Positions 16,397 to 24,796 are shown, counted from the stretch's first letter. The stretch is DNA of 64,000 nucleotides from Corynebacterium breve (GCF_030252165.1 NZ_CP126969.1:2480001-2544000), one strand, 5' to 3'. The notes: generated by a model from the letters alone, not told the origin. Made by a program: numbers and translations.

Positions 16397-17326
16397 TTAT
16401 TGCAGGGCGGTACGGTCGGCGATAGACAAGAACACCGATTCGAGGCTGGCGGTACTGGCGGTAAAGCGACCGAGTTCGAGGTTATGGTCATCTGCCCAAC
16501 CCAGCAGCTCCGCAGTGTGGTGCTGAATTCGGTCAGTCGAAATAGTCAAGTGTGTGCCGTCGAGAGTGGTATGGGCTCCGGTCAAGTCCGGCAGTGGCGG
16601 ATGGTTCGGTGGGAGCACTGCGGTGATTTCACTGCTTGCCGACGCGACGATCTCTGGAGTCGTGCCGGCCACAACAATCTCTCCGCCGTGCATGATGGCA
16701 ACACGATCGCAGAGTCGCTCTGCTTCCTCCAAGTAATGGGTGGTCAGCATCATGGTCACGCCCCGGGATTTGAGCCGTTCGAGGAGCGACCAGACGTTGC
16801 GGCGTGATTCTGGGTCGAGGCCGGTGGTCGGTTCGTCGAGAAAGAGAACGCGAGGGTCCCCGACGAGAGCGCAGGCGAGGTCGAGGCGCCGTTGTTCACC
16901 ACCGGACATCTGACCAACCTTGACGTCGGCGCGGTGGGAAAGGTCAACATCGGCGAGCACTTCGTCGATGCTTAACGGAGCAGCACAGGTACCCGCCCAC
17001 ATCTGTAGTGTTTGGCGAGTCGTCAGCTCAGTGGGCAGTCCACCAGATTGCAGCATGATGCCGAGGTAGGGGCGCAGAGTTTTGCGGTCAGCAAGAGGAT
17101 CGGCACCCAAGATGGTGACCTCGCCGCTGGTTGGGGCAGTGAGGCCTTCCAAAATCTCGAGTGTGGTGGTCTTTCCAGCACCGTTGGTCCCCAACAGGCC
17201 AAAGACCTCTCCTCGAGCAACCGTGAACGATGCGTCGGTGACAGCTGTGTAGGCCTTATCTCCGCTGCCGTAGGTGTGGGTAAGTCCGTGGACATTTATT
17301 ATCGGTGAGTTATTCATGGCACTCAT
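16397..17326 (-). CDS. ABC transporter ATP-binding protein
   Basis: 309 residues: Walker A GTNGAGKT (46-53), signature MSGGEQRRLDLA, Walker B RVLFLDEPTTGLD and a switch His in LTTHYLEE. The C-terminal extension is of the DrrA/NatA type. First gene of the operon ATPase-permease-kinase-regulator. An internal ATG at 17317 is an equally good start. Confidence 0.9.
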   Translation of the reverse strand: MSAMNNSPIINVHGLTHTYGSGDKAYTAVTDASFTVARGEVFGLLGTNGAGKTTTLEILEGLTAPTSGEVTILGADPLADRKTLRPYLGIMLQSGGLPTELTTRQTLQMWAGTCAAPLSIDEVLADVDLSHRADVKVGQMSGGEQRRLDLACALVGDPRVLFLDEPTTGLDPESRRNVWSLLERLKSRGVTMMLTTHYLEEAERLCDRVAIMHGGEIVVAGTTPEIVASASSEITAVLPPNHPPLPDLTGAHTTLDGTHLTISTDRIQHHTAELLGWADDHNLELGRFTASTASLESVFLSIADRTALQ

Positions 17327-17507
17327 ACTGCCGAGAGATCAACGTCGCAGGTAGTGCAATATGTCAGGAGCTTCGCAATCTAATGTCACAGTCTGGCAAG
17401 GACAAATGTCATATGCCCCGCGACTCTGGACTGCAGCCACCGTCTATCCGGTCGGCTCCTAGCGTTTAATGCGGTGGTCCTGCGCGCGATTACCACCTGG
17501 CCGAGTA

Positions 17508-17526
17508 CTTTAGGAGACACGCCCTA
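17508..17526. repeat. Direct repeat B, probable IS end remnant
   Basis: CTTTAGGAGACACGCCCTA, the partner of 13722-13740. It lies about 180 bp upstream of the ABC operon start. Confidence 0.45.
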
Positions 17527-17540
17527 TCTCATTCGCAGAT

Positions 17541-17613
17541 CGACCTTTGCAGATTAACCTTTACCGGGTGGCCGGTTTTGGCCCACCCGGTAAAGGTTAA
17601 TCTGCAAAGGTTA
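17541..17613. repeat. 73-bp palindromic repeat, copy R1
   Basis: Arms 17543-17571 and 17583-17611 are perfectly complementary over 29 bp with an 11-base loop. Contains ACCTTTGCAG, AACCTTTACC and their mirror images. It lies 23 bp before the Nudix ATG. Other copies are at 28281, 28659, 31917 and 34042, all exactly 73 bp. Confidence 0.85.
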
Positions 17614-17707
17614 GTTTGGCGCGGGAGAGGGTGAGCATGGATAACATCATCACAGTGAGCGCGGTTGTGAATCGGCCTGAGTTTTGTGGAGACTACGGGC
17701 AAAAGCC

Positions 17708-18637
17708 TTACTGGGCTTTTCGTGCGGTGTTGATGTCCTCGTAGTCCTGCTCGTATTCGATCGGGGGAACGTCACCGATCGACGAGTGCAGACGCTGGTG
17801 ATTATACCAATAGATCCAGGATGCCGTTTCCGTTTCGATCTCCCGGGCATCCCTCCATGTGCGTGCGGGGTCGAGGTCGATGAGCTCAGTTTTGTACAGT
17901 CCGATCGTCGACTCCATCATCGCGTTGTCCAAGGCATCACCGACCGAGCCGATCGAGCCCTGGAGTCCGGCGTCTGCCAGCGCGTCGGTAAACGCCAGCG
18001 ACGTGTACTGGACCCCAGCGTCCGAATGGTGAACGATGCCGGTGGCGGTGAAATCCATGCGGGTGCGTCTGCGGCTGAACAACGCGTGTTCCAGGGCCAT
18101 GAGCACCATCCTGGTGTCCATGACGGTGGTGACCACCCAGCCGAGGACCTGCCGCGAGTAGGCGTCGACGATGAAGGCGACGTAACAAAAGCCCTCCCTG
18201 GTCCAGGCGTAGGTGAAGTCCGCGATCCACCACTGATCCGGATGCCAGGGGTAGGTCCACCGACGGTCCACCAGGTCTGGGTGCCGGCGGTGCGCAGGAT
18301 TGGCCACGGTCGTCTTCTTGCGGTGCATCCCGCGGGACACACCACGAATACCGGTGATCTTCATCAGTCGTTCCACCTGGTCACGACCAATAAGCATGCC
18401 GTCACGGATGGCTGCTTTCCAGAGCTTGCGCCGGCCATAGACCTTGCGGTTGTCCTCCCACAATCGGTAGATGCGGTGGGCGGCGTAGGCCTCATCCAAC
18501 TCGGCGTCGGTGGGGCCGAAGCCGCGGGACTGGTGGGCGTAAAAGGTGCTCGGGGCAATCGCGATGCCGTGGGCAGTCAAGGTCTCGCAGATTGACTCGA
18601 CCCCGAAGCGGTTCCGGTAGGTGCGGATGAAATCCAC
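17708..18637 (-). CDS. IS3-family transposase OrfB (DDE integrase domain)
   Basis: 309 residues from GTG 18637. The rve core has WWIADFTYAW (first D), GIVHHSDAGVQYTS (second D) and DNAMMESTIGLYKTELI (E). An HTH_21-like segment (FGVESICETL) precedes it. In this family OrfB is mostly made as an OrfAB fusion by -1 frameshifting; the frame is open upstream through RPGGARPQTSVVVDF to the slippery site. Confidence 0.9.
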   Translation of the reverse strand: MDFIRTYRNRFGVESICETLTAHGIAIAPSTFYAHQSRGFGPTDAELDEAYAAHRIYRLWEDNRKVYGRRKLWKAAIRDGMLIGRDQVERLMKITGIRGVSRGMHRKKTTVANPAHRRHPDLVDRRWTYPWHPDQWWIADFTYAWTREGFCYVAFIVDAYSRQVLGWVVTTVMDTRMVLMALEHALFSRRRTRMDFTATGIVHHSDAGVQYTSLAFTDALADAGLQGSIGSVGDALDNAMMESTIGLYKTELIDLDPARTWRDAREIETETASWIYWYNHQRLHSSIGDVPPIEYEQDYEDINTARKAQ

Positions 18638-18639
18638 GA

Positions 18640-18972
18640 CTACCGAAGTTTGCGGTCGAGCTCCGCCTGGGCGAAAAAAGCTGACGCCGTCTTGAGGATG
18701 TCATTGGCTCGTCGCAGTTTGGCGACTTCCTTGGCCTGCTCCTCGTAGGCAGCCTGGAGCTGCTCGTAGGACAGGGAGCCGGGCTGGGGTGCTTGTTCCT
18801 GTTGTTCTTGTTTTCGGACCCAGTTGCGCAGGGTGGATTCCTTTACGCCGAGTAGTTCGCCGATTTCTCGGCGGGCGGCTGCTTTGGAGATGTCGCCGTC
18901 TTCGAGACGTTCGAAGTACATGCGTACCGCGCGTTGTTGGGTGGCGGTGTCGTACTTGCTGGGTCGTGCCAT
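18640..18972 (-). CDS. IS3-family transposase OrfA (HTH and leucine-zipper)
   Basis: 110 residues starting MARPSKYDTATQQRAVRMYFE, with an HTH (AARREIGELLGVKESTLRNWVRKQ) followed by a heptad-like helix (YEQLQAAYEEQAKEVAKLRRANDILKTASAFFAQAE). Binds the IS ends and joins to OrfB by frameshifting. AGGAGGACGATCAGC precedes the ATG. Confidence 0.9.
   Translation of the reverse strand: MARPSKYDTATQQRAVRMYFERLEDGDISKAAARREIGELLGVKESTLRNWVRKQEQQEQAPQPGSLSYEQLQAAYEEQAKEVAKLRRANDILKTASAFFAQAELDRKLR
18673..18679 (-). promoter_or_regulatory. -1 ribosomal frameshift slippery heptamer TTTTTTC
   Basis: In the OrfA frame GCT TTT TTC. Slipping back one base fuses OrfA (ASAFF) to RPGGARP and the OrfB frame, the standard IS3 arrangement. 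Confidence 0.8.
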
Positions 18973-19385
18973 GCTGATCGTCCTCCTAGGGTAAAACCTA
19001 GTCTCCGACCAACCCAGGCCGCCTCAGTTGTCTTCCGCGATGAGATCGGCCGAGTTCTCACTGTGCGCAAGCGAGGCACGGAGAAGTTCATGTTCCCTGG
19101 CGGAAAGCCAGAACTAGGCGAAGACGCGCTGTCTGCCGCACTCCGCGAGGTCAGTGAGGAAATCGGAGTGGTCCTGGCGCCTGACCAGCTCGAATTGCTT
19201 GGCAATTTCCAGGCTTCCGCCGCCAACGAAGTCGGCTTCGACATCGCCGCGACGGTATTCACCTGTGCGGCGCACGTTACTCCGCAGCCAGCTGCAGAGA
19301 TTGAGCAGCTCGCGTGGGTGAATCCTACTCGCCCTGAACAGCCGTTGGCTCCGTTGCTCCGCGATCATGTGTTTCCGCTGCTCGA

Positions 19386-19544
19386 TTAGCCCCCGAGCTT
19401 GCCGGATAGCTGCTGGAGGCGTTGCTCGCTCGGCCCATCCAGGCCAATGATTTCTACTGTCTTTCCCTTGTCTTGGAACTTCTGGATGATCGAATCCAAA
19501 GTCGCCACGGTGGAGGCATCCCAAATCTCGGCTATCATCATGTC
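19386..19544 (-). pseudogene. SulP transporter, C-terminal STAS fragment cut by IS1628 copy 3
   Basis: About 50 residues (AEIWDASTVATLDSII, QKFQDKGKTVEIIGLDGPS) nearly identical to the end of the SulP protein at 32025-33527. The stop TAA overlaps the Nudix stop on the other strand. The rest of the gene is removed at the IS1628 boundary, so this is a relic of a second SulP locus. Confidence 0.85.
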
Positions 19545-20391
19545 GGTGCTGTTGCAAAGTTGGGCGGAGAGCAGCGAAGACTCAGTTTCTCATTCCCTGA
19601 TGGCCGCTGCGTGTGGGCGTTCTCAGGCCGTCTCGAACACCCGGTTGACGATCACCGCATCCGGGTTCGGTTGCCCGTAGGCAAACATCGTGCCCTGCCC
19701 TTTCCGTAATGAATGCATCGCTTCCATCCCTTTCAACGTCCGATATGCAGACGTCCTGTTCTTAAATGCACCTTTCGGCCCGAGGATCCGCTTTAATCGA
19801 CCGTGGTCACCTTCCAGCACGTTATTGAGGTATTTCACCTGCCGGTGTTCCACTGTTGGCGGGCAGATCCCCTCCGATTTCAACTCGGCGATTGCCCTGG
19901 CTCGGGAGGGTGTTTTATCGGTGTTGATCACTCTGGGATACCCGGCTGACGCATTGGATCTGAGGGCCTTGGCCAGGAAACGCTTCGCTGCCGCGACGTT
20001 ACGCTTCGGGGAGAGGTAAAAATCCAGGGTATACCCACCGGCGGTGATCGCCCGATAGAGATAGCACCACTTTCCGCCGACCCGGATATAGGTCTCATCC
20101 ACCCGCCAGGAACTGGCCTGCCAGTCAGGTACCAGCCGGTACCACCGAGTTCGCTTGTCCAGCTCAGGGGCGTATTTCTGGACCCAGCGGTGAGAATCGT
20201 GGTGTGATCGACCGGCACGCCCCGCTGAAGTCACCATTTCCTCCAGATCTTAGGTCAGCTCACCCGTAGCGGCAGTACCACCGCACTGCCCACAGAATGA
20301 TGTCACGGGGGAAATGACGACCGGAGAAGATACCCATGGCTGTGATTATTTCACGTCGCTCTTCCTACTGCCCCAACTTTGCAACAGCACC
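19545..20391 (-). mobile_element. IS1628-type IS6-family element, copy 3
   Basis: 847 bp in reverse orientation, ends GGTGCTGTTGCAAAGTTGG at both sides. No target duplication between the flanks. Its ends match copy 2, its interior diverges from copies 1 and 2 at scattered positions (for example TDKTPSRARAIAELKSEG). Confidence 0.85.
19623..20337 (-). pseudogene. IS6-family transposase (copy 3) with disrupted N-terminus
   Basis: The natural ATG at 20337 (MGIFSGRHF) leads to a TGA in GAGCTGACCTAAGATCTGG, where copies 1 and 2 have GAGCTACCGCGATCTGG. The remaining frame from MVTSAGRAG encodes 204 residues with the intact D-D-E core. Confidence 0.7.
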
Positions 20392-20414
20392 CCTATTGAC
20401 TAGATGGCAACTGT

Positions 20415-20438
20415 CCTTTACATTGAGTCATGTAAAGG
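20415..20438. promoter_or_regulatory. Palindromic operator CCTTTACAT-N6-ATGTAAAGG
   Basis: Perfect 9-bp arms around TGAGTC, 26 bp before the start of the small membrane protein. The TTTACAT half-site also occurs in the operator at 4454-4489. Confidence 0.65.
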
Positions 20439-20464
20439 AAACTTGTCATTAAGGATGGTTAACT

Positions 20465-20665
20465 ATGGAAGACCGGAAATCGCAAAACATGACGTTGGTT
20501 GTCTGTGGGCTGGCGCTCAATACCGTCGCGGCGCTGATGTTGGAGAGCTTGCTCGGTTGGATCTTCGGGATTGTTGGCGTCGCGCTAATTCTTGTAGCCG
20601 TGTATCGCATGGGCCAGGACCGGCAGGCCGAGCGCCGTCGGGCAAATTCGGATCACTCTATCTAA
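20465..20665 (+). CDS. Small two-helix membrane protein
   Basis: 66 residues: polar start (MEDRKSQN), two hydrophobic segments (MTLVVCGLALNTVAALML and WIFGIVGVALILVAVYRM), basic tail. AAGGATGG precedes the ATG. The palindrome in its promoter suggests control by a repressor, whose gene may have been lost when IS1628 copy 3 inserted just upstream. A weak hairpin (GTAAGA/TCTTAT) follows at about 20672. Confidence 0.6.
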   Translation: MEDRKSQNMTLVVCGLALNTVAALMLESLLGWIFGIVGVALILVAVYRMGQDRQAERRRANSDHSI

Positions 20666-20813
20666 TAAAAGCGTAAGAGAATCTTATTCGTTATTTGAAA
20701 GAAGCATTGAGCGGTACTGGGGCTATCGTCAATGTTTCGCAGGCGTGCTGGGCTGGTTCAGGGTGCATGCGAATCTACTTATGTAACGAGCTGGGAAAGT
20801 CGTGTGATAGAAA

Positions 20814-20829
20814 CTTAATCAAAATTAAG
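20814..20829. promoter_or_regulatory. Inverted repeat CTTAAT-CAAA-ATTAAG upstream of the repeat peptide
   Basis: A perfect 6-bp AT-rich dyad about 110 bp before the ATG at 20942, in an AT-rich stretch that probably holds the promoter. Role unproven. Confidence 0.35.
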
Positions 20830-20941
20830 CCAAAATTCAGGTGATACGCTTTTGTTCGTCAGGCACACAGAGCCAGGCACGAACATCAGTCAGTTGCTAA
20901 AGTCCCGTGACTTTAGCCACACCCACTTGAAGGAGAAAACC

Positions 20942-21229
20942 ATGGACGCAACTACAGCTGCTTGCCCAGGAACCACCCCAACCAACCCATACGCGCCAGG
21001 CGGCAACTGCGGTGGCGGCGGAACCGCACCAGGCGGCGATTGCGGCGGAACCGCACCAGCTGACAACTACGCACCAGCTGACAACTACGCACCAGCTGAC
21101 AACTACGCACCAGCTGACAATTACGCACCAGTCGAGGACTGCCCAGGCGGCGACTGCGGTGTCGAGGGAGTCGACGAGTTCGCAAGCCTGCTGACAGACC
21201 TCGAAGGCCTCTTCGCAGCATTGTCCTAA
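20942..21229 (+). CDS. Cys/Gly-rich peptide with four APADNY tandem repeats
   Basis: 95 residues from ATG 20942, with strong AAGGAG. No signal peptide. Three G-G-(N/D)-C-G motifs and cysteines at 8, 23, 34, 67 and 72 surround four exact copies of the hexapeptide APADNY (residues 38-61). The last 18 residues (EFASLLTDLEGLFAALS) form a likely amphipathic helix. I know no family. Corynebacterial porins such as PorA/PorH are also tiny, signal-less and helical, so a surface role is conceivable; the YidC paralogue next door supports a membrane connection. Metal binding is the other option. Confidence 0.65.
   Translation: MDATTAACPGTTPTNPYAPGGNCGGGGTAPGGDCGGTAPADNYAPADNYAPADNYAPADNYAPVEDCPGGDCGVEGVDEFASLLTDLEGLFAALS
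21053..21124 (+). repeat. Four 18-bp tandem repeats (GCACCAGCTGACAACTAC)
   Basis: Units start at 21053, 21071, 21089 and 21107; the last differs by one base (AATTAC). Near identity suggests copy number changes by slippage, keeping the reading frame. Confidence 0.9.
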
Positions 21230-21295
21230 AGCTGTCCCAAAGCTGTCCCAAAGGCAACTTTGCACTAAAGAGGTCTCCGTTCAGACTTCTTGAAT

Positions 21296-21327
21296 CCTCC
21301 CGTTTGTGCCTGCCAGCACGCGGGAGG
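21296..21327 (+). terminator. Hairpin terminator after the repeat peptide
   Basis: CCTCCCG (21296-21302) and CGGGAGG (21321-21327), followed by TTGTG. Lies between the peptide gene and yidC-like gene. Confidence 0.5.
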
Positions 21328-21395
21328 TTGTGCGCATCTCATGGACAATGCGTTACTAGCCTAGCGCATTCGGTCCGACAATAAGGATCAGTCGA

Positions 21396-22670
21396 GTGGA
21401 ACTTCTTGTCTTCCTTGTCTCTCTCGTCTTGAAGCTGTGGCACCTCGTTCTTGCCGGTGTGTTGCGAATCGATGCGGTTCAATCCTGGGTTGCGTCCATC
21501 GTTTTGCTGGTAGTCACCGTGCGTGGTGTGATCGTGCCTATTGCGTGGCGGCAGCGTCTTTCGGCTCGTCGGTCGGTGCTGATGCGCCCGGAGATAGCCG
21601 CGCTGGAGAAGCAGTACGGCGAGTCTGTCCAGCCAGGAGATGTGTTTGCTCTTGAGGACGGTAAGAAGGCAATTCACCAGAAGTATGGGTACACACCGCT
21701 CGCGGGTTGTATCCCTCCGCTAATTCAGATCCCCATCATGATCGGCCTGTACCGCCTGATTTTGTGGATCGCCCGCCCCGACCAGGAGCGCCTTGCCAGC
21801 GGCGTCGGAATCTTGAGCGCCACCGACGTTGAGCAGTTTCAGCAGTCAACTTTCAACGGCATCCCCATCCCCGTGTATTTGGCGATGTCGGACTCGGAAC
21901 TCAGCCGGCTTGGTGTCTCCGCTAGCGCGGCGCGCGACTTTATGGTCCCGCTTCTTGTCCTAGCCGTCTCGTTTACAGCCGTGAATATGATCGTCTCGCT
22001 GGTCAATAGCTACAACACGATGGATTGGGAATCGAAGATAGCCCGCCGCGGATTCAAATTCATCCTGGCCATGTCCCTGATCGTGCCGGGGTTTTTGCTG
22101 TGGCTCGGTCTGCACGGCCCGGTGCCTCTAGCGCTGATCGTGTACTGGTTTACCAACAACTTGTGGACGCTTACCCAATCCACCATCATCCTGGTCATTC
22201 TGCGCGCGCGCTATCCGGAGGGCGCTGAGCACAAGCGGAAGAGGCTGGCGGACCGCCGCGAACTTGCCCAGGAACGGGCCCGTCATGAGCGGGCTTTACG
22301 ACGAATCAAACGTTATCGGCGGGAGATCCGTCGCGCGAAGAGTCGTCGTCAAGCATGGCATTTGCGCAAAGAGCTCACCGAGTACGAGGAGACACTGGCC
22401 GCCGTGGCTGAGCAGCAGGCCGCGCGGGACAAGGCGATTGCGAAGCGCCAGTCGCAGCTGCGGATGGCGAGGAAGATCCAGCGGGCAAGCAACGCGGGGA
22501 AGCACAGGCGGGGTAAACACAGACCAAAACCTTCGCCAATCCCGCTGTACATGCGGGTGTTGGCGAAGGTCATGAAGGTAATCAAGCCGGTGCGCACCGG
22601 GGTTGCGAAGGTGATTCCGCGCAAGCAACGTCTTGAGGTGCCAGCGGTTCCGCCGACTTGGCGACTCTAG
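21396..22670 (+). CDS. YidC/Oxa1-family membrane insertase paralogue
   Basis: 424 residues, starting at GTG 21396 behind AAGGA. Hydrophobic N-terminus, a cytoplasmic segment (MRPEIAALEKQYGES, FALEDGKKAIHQKYG), then PLAGCIPPLIQIPIMIGLYRLI, the signature region of Oxa1/YidC, and further helices. The C-terminal 150 residues are strongly basic with a long charged helix (KRKRLADRRELAQERARHERALRRIKRYRREIRR), as in proteins that contact ribosomes. The essential chromosomal YidC normally sits in the rpmH-rnpA cluster; that context is missing, so this is a second, specialised insertase. Its stop overlaps the MFS stop on the other strand. Confidence 0.85.
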   Translation: MELLVFLVSLVLKLWHLVLAGVLRIDAVQSWVASIVLLVVTVRGVIVPIAWRQRLSARRSVLMRPEIAALEKQYGESVQPGDVFALEDGKKAIHQKYGYTPLAGCIPPLIQIPIMIGLYRLILWIARPDQERLASGVGILSATDVEQFQQSTFNGIPIPVYLAMSDSELSRLGVSASAARDFMVPLLVLAVSFTAVNMIVSLVNSYNTMDWESKIARRGFKFILAMSLIVPGFLLWLGLHGPVPLALIVYWFTNNLWTLTQSTIILVILRARYPEGAEHKRKRLADRRELAQERARHERALRRIKRYRREIRRAKSRRQAWHLRKELTEYEETLAAVAEQQAARDKAIAKRQSQLRMARKIQRASNAGKHRRGKHRPKPSPIPLYMRVLAKVMKVIKPVRTGVAKVIPRKQRLEVPAVPPTWRL

Positions 22671-24097
22671 CCTGCGACAGCCTTCGCTTCGGCGAGCGCC
22701 TGTGCGCGCTCTTCCTGGGTCAGCGCCTCGGAGGAGGACACTATGGTCGCCGCCGCCGGGGAGCGCGGGATGATTGCGGTGCAGATCGCGCCGATCAGCG
22801 CAGCGCCGGCGAAGATGTAGAACGCGTAGGTTGGGCCGAGGCCAGCGCCCAAGATCAGGCCGCCGACCAGTGGGCCGACGATGCCGCCGAGGCGTCCGAA
22901 ACCTGCGCACCATGCCACGCCGGCCGCGCGGGATGCGGTGCCGAAGTAGTTCGAGGTCAGGCCGTAGGTGAGCACCTGGGTGCCTAATACGCCGATACCT
23001 GCGAGTGCAATCGGAAGATACATCGGGGCGACGGTGTTGAATTGCGGAAGGATCGCCAAGGACAGCGCCGCCAGACCAAACGTCGAGGTAATCACGGCCT
23101 TCGCACCGATCTTGTCAGCGATCCAGGACGCGAACAGGCCACCGAGTACCGCGCCGCCGTTCAAGGCAAGCAGAGAGTACAAGGAGTCATGCGCGGAAGC
23201 ACCGTTGGCCTGCATGATCTTCGGCAGCCAGGTGTTCAGTCCGTAGGTGGACAACAGGCCGATGAAGGACATAGTGCCAATCAAAATGGTGCCCGGCAGG
23301 TAGGAGCGGGAGAAGATGCCGGCAAAGCCACTCTTGTTCAAGTCAGCTGCTTGCTTGGAGTTGGTTTCTTCTTTCAAAGCCGCGACTGGTTCGGACATGA
23401 ACTGCGCCTTTGGCAGGCCGAAGCGCTCGCAGGTAGAGGCAGCTTCGTCGGCACGGCCGCGGCTCATGAGCCAGCGGGGGGATTCCGGCAGTGCGACCAG
23501 CGCCAGTGGCAAGAGGAAGAGCAGTGGGGATGCGCCGATCATGAAGAGTCCGCGCCAGCCGATGGCGTCCTCGAGCACGAGGGCGAGCAGCGACGCCATC
23601 ACGCCACCTGCAGGAACGCCCGAGTAAACGATCGCGTTGAACAAGTTCTTGCGGTTCGCCGGCGCGAACTCCGCGATGACAGCACCGCCGGTAGCGACAA
23701 TAACGCCCACACCAAGGCCGGTGACAAAGCGCAGCGCGCCGAACGCGAAGATCGAGGTGGACATCGCGGTCGCTGCCATGCCCAGGGAGAACCAGATGAT
23801 TGCGACGATCATTACTTTACGACGACCAAGGCGGTCGCCCACAGCACCTGCGCCGAGGGCACCGATCATCACGCCTATCATCGCCCATGATCCTAGGGTG
23901 CCCGCCACTGCAGGGGAGAGCTCACCGATGTGGGAGGGGTCGTCGAGAAGCGTGGACAGAACGGCACCGTAGACCACGAGGTCGTATCCATCGAAGAGGA
24001 TCGAGATGCCGACGATTGCTAGCACCAAATAGATGGTGCGTCGGTGTGCGCCGGACGCCCAAGTCTGGTTGGGGGTCTGCTCTAAGGCGGTGGACAT
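22667..24097 (-). CDS. MFS transporter, aromatic acid:H+ symporter (AAHS) type
   Basis: 476 residues, twelve membrane segments. ILFDGYDLVVYGAVLSTLL in helix 1 and GDRLGRRKVMI after helix 2 are AAHS hallmarks, shared with PcaK and BenK. ATG 24097 has AAGGAGCGC upstream. Probably imports benzoate- or hydroxybenzoate-like acids. A related transporter is at 55743. No catabolic genes lie beside it. Confidence 0.85.
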   Translation of the reverse strand: MSTALEQTPNQTWASGAHRRTIYLVLAIVGISILFDGYDLVVYGAVLSTLLDDPSHIGELSPAVAGTLGSWAMIGVMIGALGAGAVGDRLGRRKVMIVAIIWFSLGMAATAMSTSIFAFGALRFVTGLGVGVIVATGGAVIAEFAPANRKNLFNAIVYSGVPAGGVMASLLALVLEDAIGWRGLFMIGASPLLFLLPLALVALPESPRWLMSRGRADEAASTCERFGLPKAQFMSEPVAALKEETNSKQAADLNKSGFAGIFSRSYLPGTILIGTMSFIGLLSTYGLNTWLPKIMQANGASAHDSLYSLLALNGGAVLGGLFASWIADKIGAKAVITSTFGLAALSLAILPQFNTVAPMYLPIALAGIGVLGTQVLTYGLTSNYFGTASRAAGVAWCAGFGRLGGIVGPLVGGLILGAGLGPTYAFYIFAGAALIGAICTAIIPRSPAAATIVSSSEALTQEERAQALAEAKAVAG

Positions 24098-24217
24098 AGT
24101 GCGCTCCTTGAGTGAATGTGATTTGTGATACCAGACACATTCAATCGGGATTGTCTTGTGTGTGAAACTAGGGAAGTGCCCAAAGCTGCACTGGGGGTGC
24201 AAGTGCGCAACTCGAAA

Positions 24218-24796
24218 CTACTGGCCCTCCAACTCCTTGATCCGCGCCTTCAATTCGCGGATTTCTTCGATATAAGGGACCAGGCGCTCGTCGATAGTGT
24301 CTTTGGTCCAACGTGGCTGGATATGCTTCACGCAGTTCTTGTCCGTAGCGGTAACACTGACGACGATCGCACGTCGCGAAGGCTGATCCGTCAGAGAGCG
24401 CAGCAGCTCGGGATCATCCTCGACGATTCGCGCATGCCCGAACACCTTCAGGCGGCGACGGGTGGGATAGTCGATAAAGAACATGGCGACGCGGCCGTCG
24501 CGGTCGAGGTTTCCGGTGGTCACATACTGGTTGTTTCCGCGTAGCTCGGCCCAGGCAAGCGTGGTCGGGCTGAGCTGCTTGACGAATCCCGCTGGCCCGC
24601 CCCGGTGCTGGATGTATGGCCAGCCACTTCCGGTGACAGTGGAAAGGAAGAATGAATCGGCGCCCTTGATCTGTTTCAGGTCGCGGGGATCAAATTCGAA
24701 TGGCCCCTGCCTGGTGGGAAGCGTTGTGCTAAGCGTGTTCTGACGGCGGCGTACGTGCTCGTCGTAAGCCAACTGCTCATAGGTGATGTCTTCCAT
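24218..24796 (-). CDS. Pyridoxamine 5'-phosphate oxidase-fold (flavin-binding) protein
   Basis: 192 residues. The split-barrel core is visible in DSFFLSTVTGSGWPYIQHRGGPAGFVKQL, ELRGNNQYVTTGNLDRDGRVAMFFIDY and RRRLKVFGHARIV. Proteins of this type bind FMN or F420/haem and often act on small electrophiles. A helical tail ends the protein. GGAGGA precedes the ATG; 22 bp separate it from the DUF2871 gene upstream, so the two form an operon. Confidence 0.8.
   Translation of the reverse strand: MEDITYEQLAYDEHVRRRQNTLSTTLPTRQGPFEFDPRDLKQIKGADSFFLSTVTGSGWPYIQHRGGPAGFVKQLSPTTLAWAELRGNNQYVTTGNLDRDGRVAMFFIDYPTRRRLKVFGHARIVEDDPELLRSLTDQPSRRAIVVSVTATDKNCVKHIQPRWTKDTIDERLVPYIEEIRELKARIKELEGQ

Larger units (their letters stand above)
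17668..19026 (-). mobile_element. IS3-family insertion sequence with 4-bp target duplication
   Basis: 1359 bp. Terminal repeats begin TGAATCGGCCTGAG (left) and TGAGGCGGCCTGGG (right end, read inward) and match at 21 of 28 positions, both reaching GGAGACTA. The target GTTG is present at 17664-17667 and 19027-19030. orfA and orfB are intact, so the element may be active and its insertion recent. Confidence 0.9.
17637..19389 (+). pseudogene. Nudix hydrolase gene split by an IS3-family element
   Basis: The N-terminal piece is 17637-17667 (MDNIITVSAV) and the rest is 19031-19389. Joining across the insertion and removing one GTTG duplicate restores an uninterrupted frame reading SAVVFRDEIGRVLTVRKRGT. 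The Nudix box is visible as GGKPELGEDALSAALREVSEEIGV. The intact product would be 129 residues, a MutT-like hydrolase of nucleotide-type diphosphates. A decayed paralogue lies at 28381, and both are preceded by a 73-bp palindromic repeat. A frame starting inside the element at 18934 could express the 3' part but lacks the first strand. Confidence 0.85.

Noticed and set aside
17684..18595. Long plus-strand frame opposite the IS3 orfB
   Set aside because: Mirror of a highly biased GC-rich gene; orfB motifs are unambiguous.
5281..20402. A 14-base match (GTCAATAGGGGTGC at 5281 and, reversed, at the right flank of IS1628 copy 3)
   Set aside because: Matches this short are expected by chance in 64 kb, and no longer similarity surrounds it.
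21053..21124. Regular 18-bp repeats considered as a CRISPR array
   Set aside because: Units are contiguous with no spacers and encode an in-frame hexapeptide.
23042..23890. 282-residue plus-strand frame opposite the MFS gene
   Set aside because: Antisense shadow; composition Gln/His/Arg-rich and no motif.
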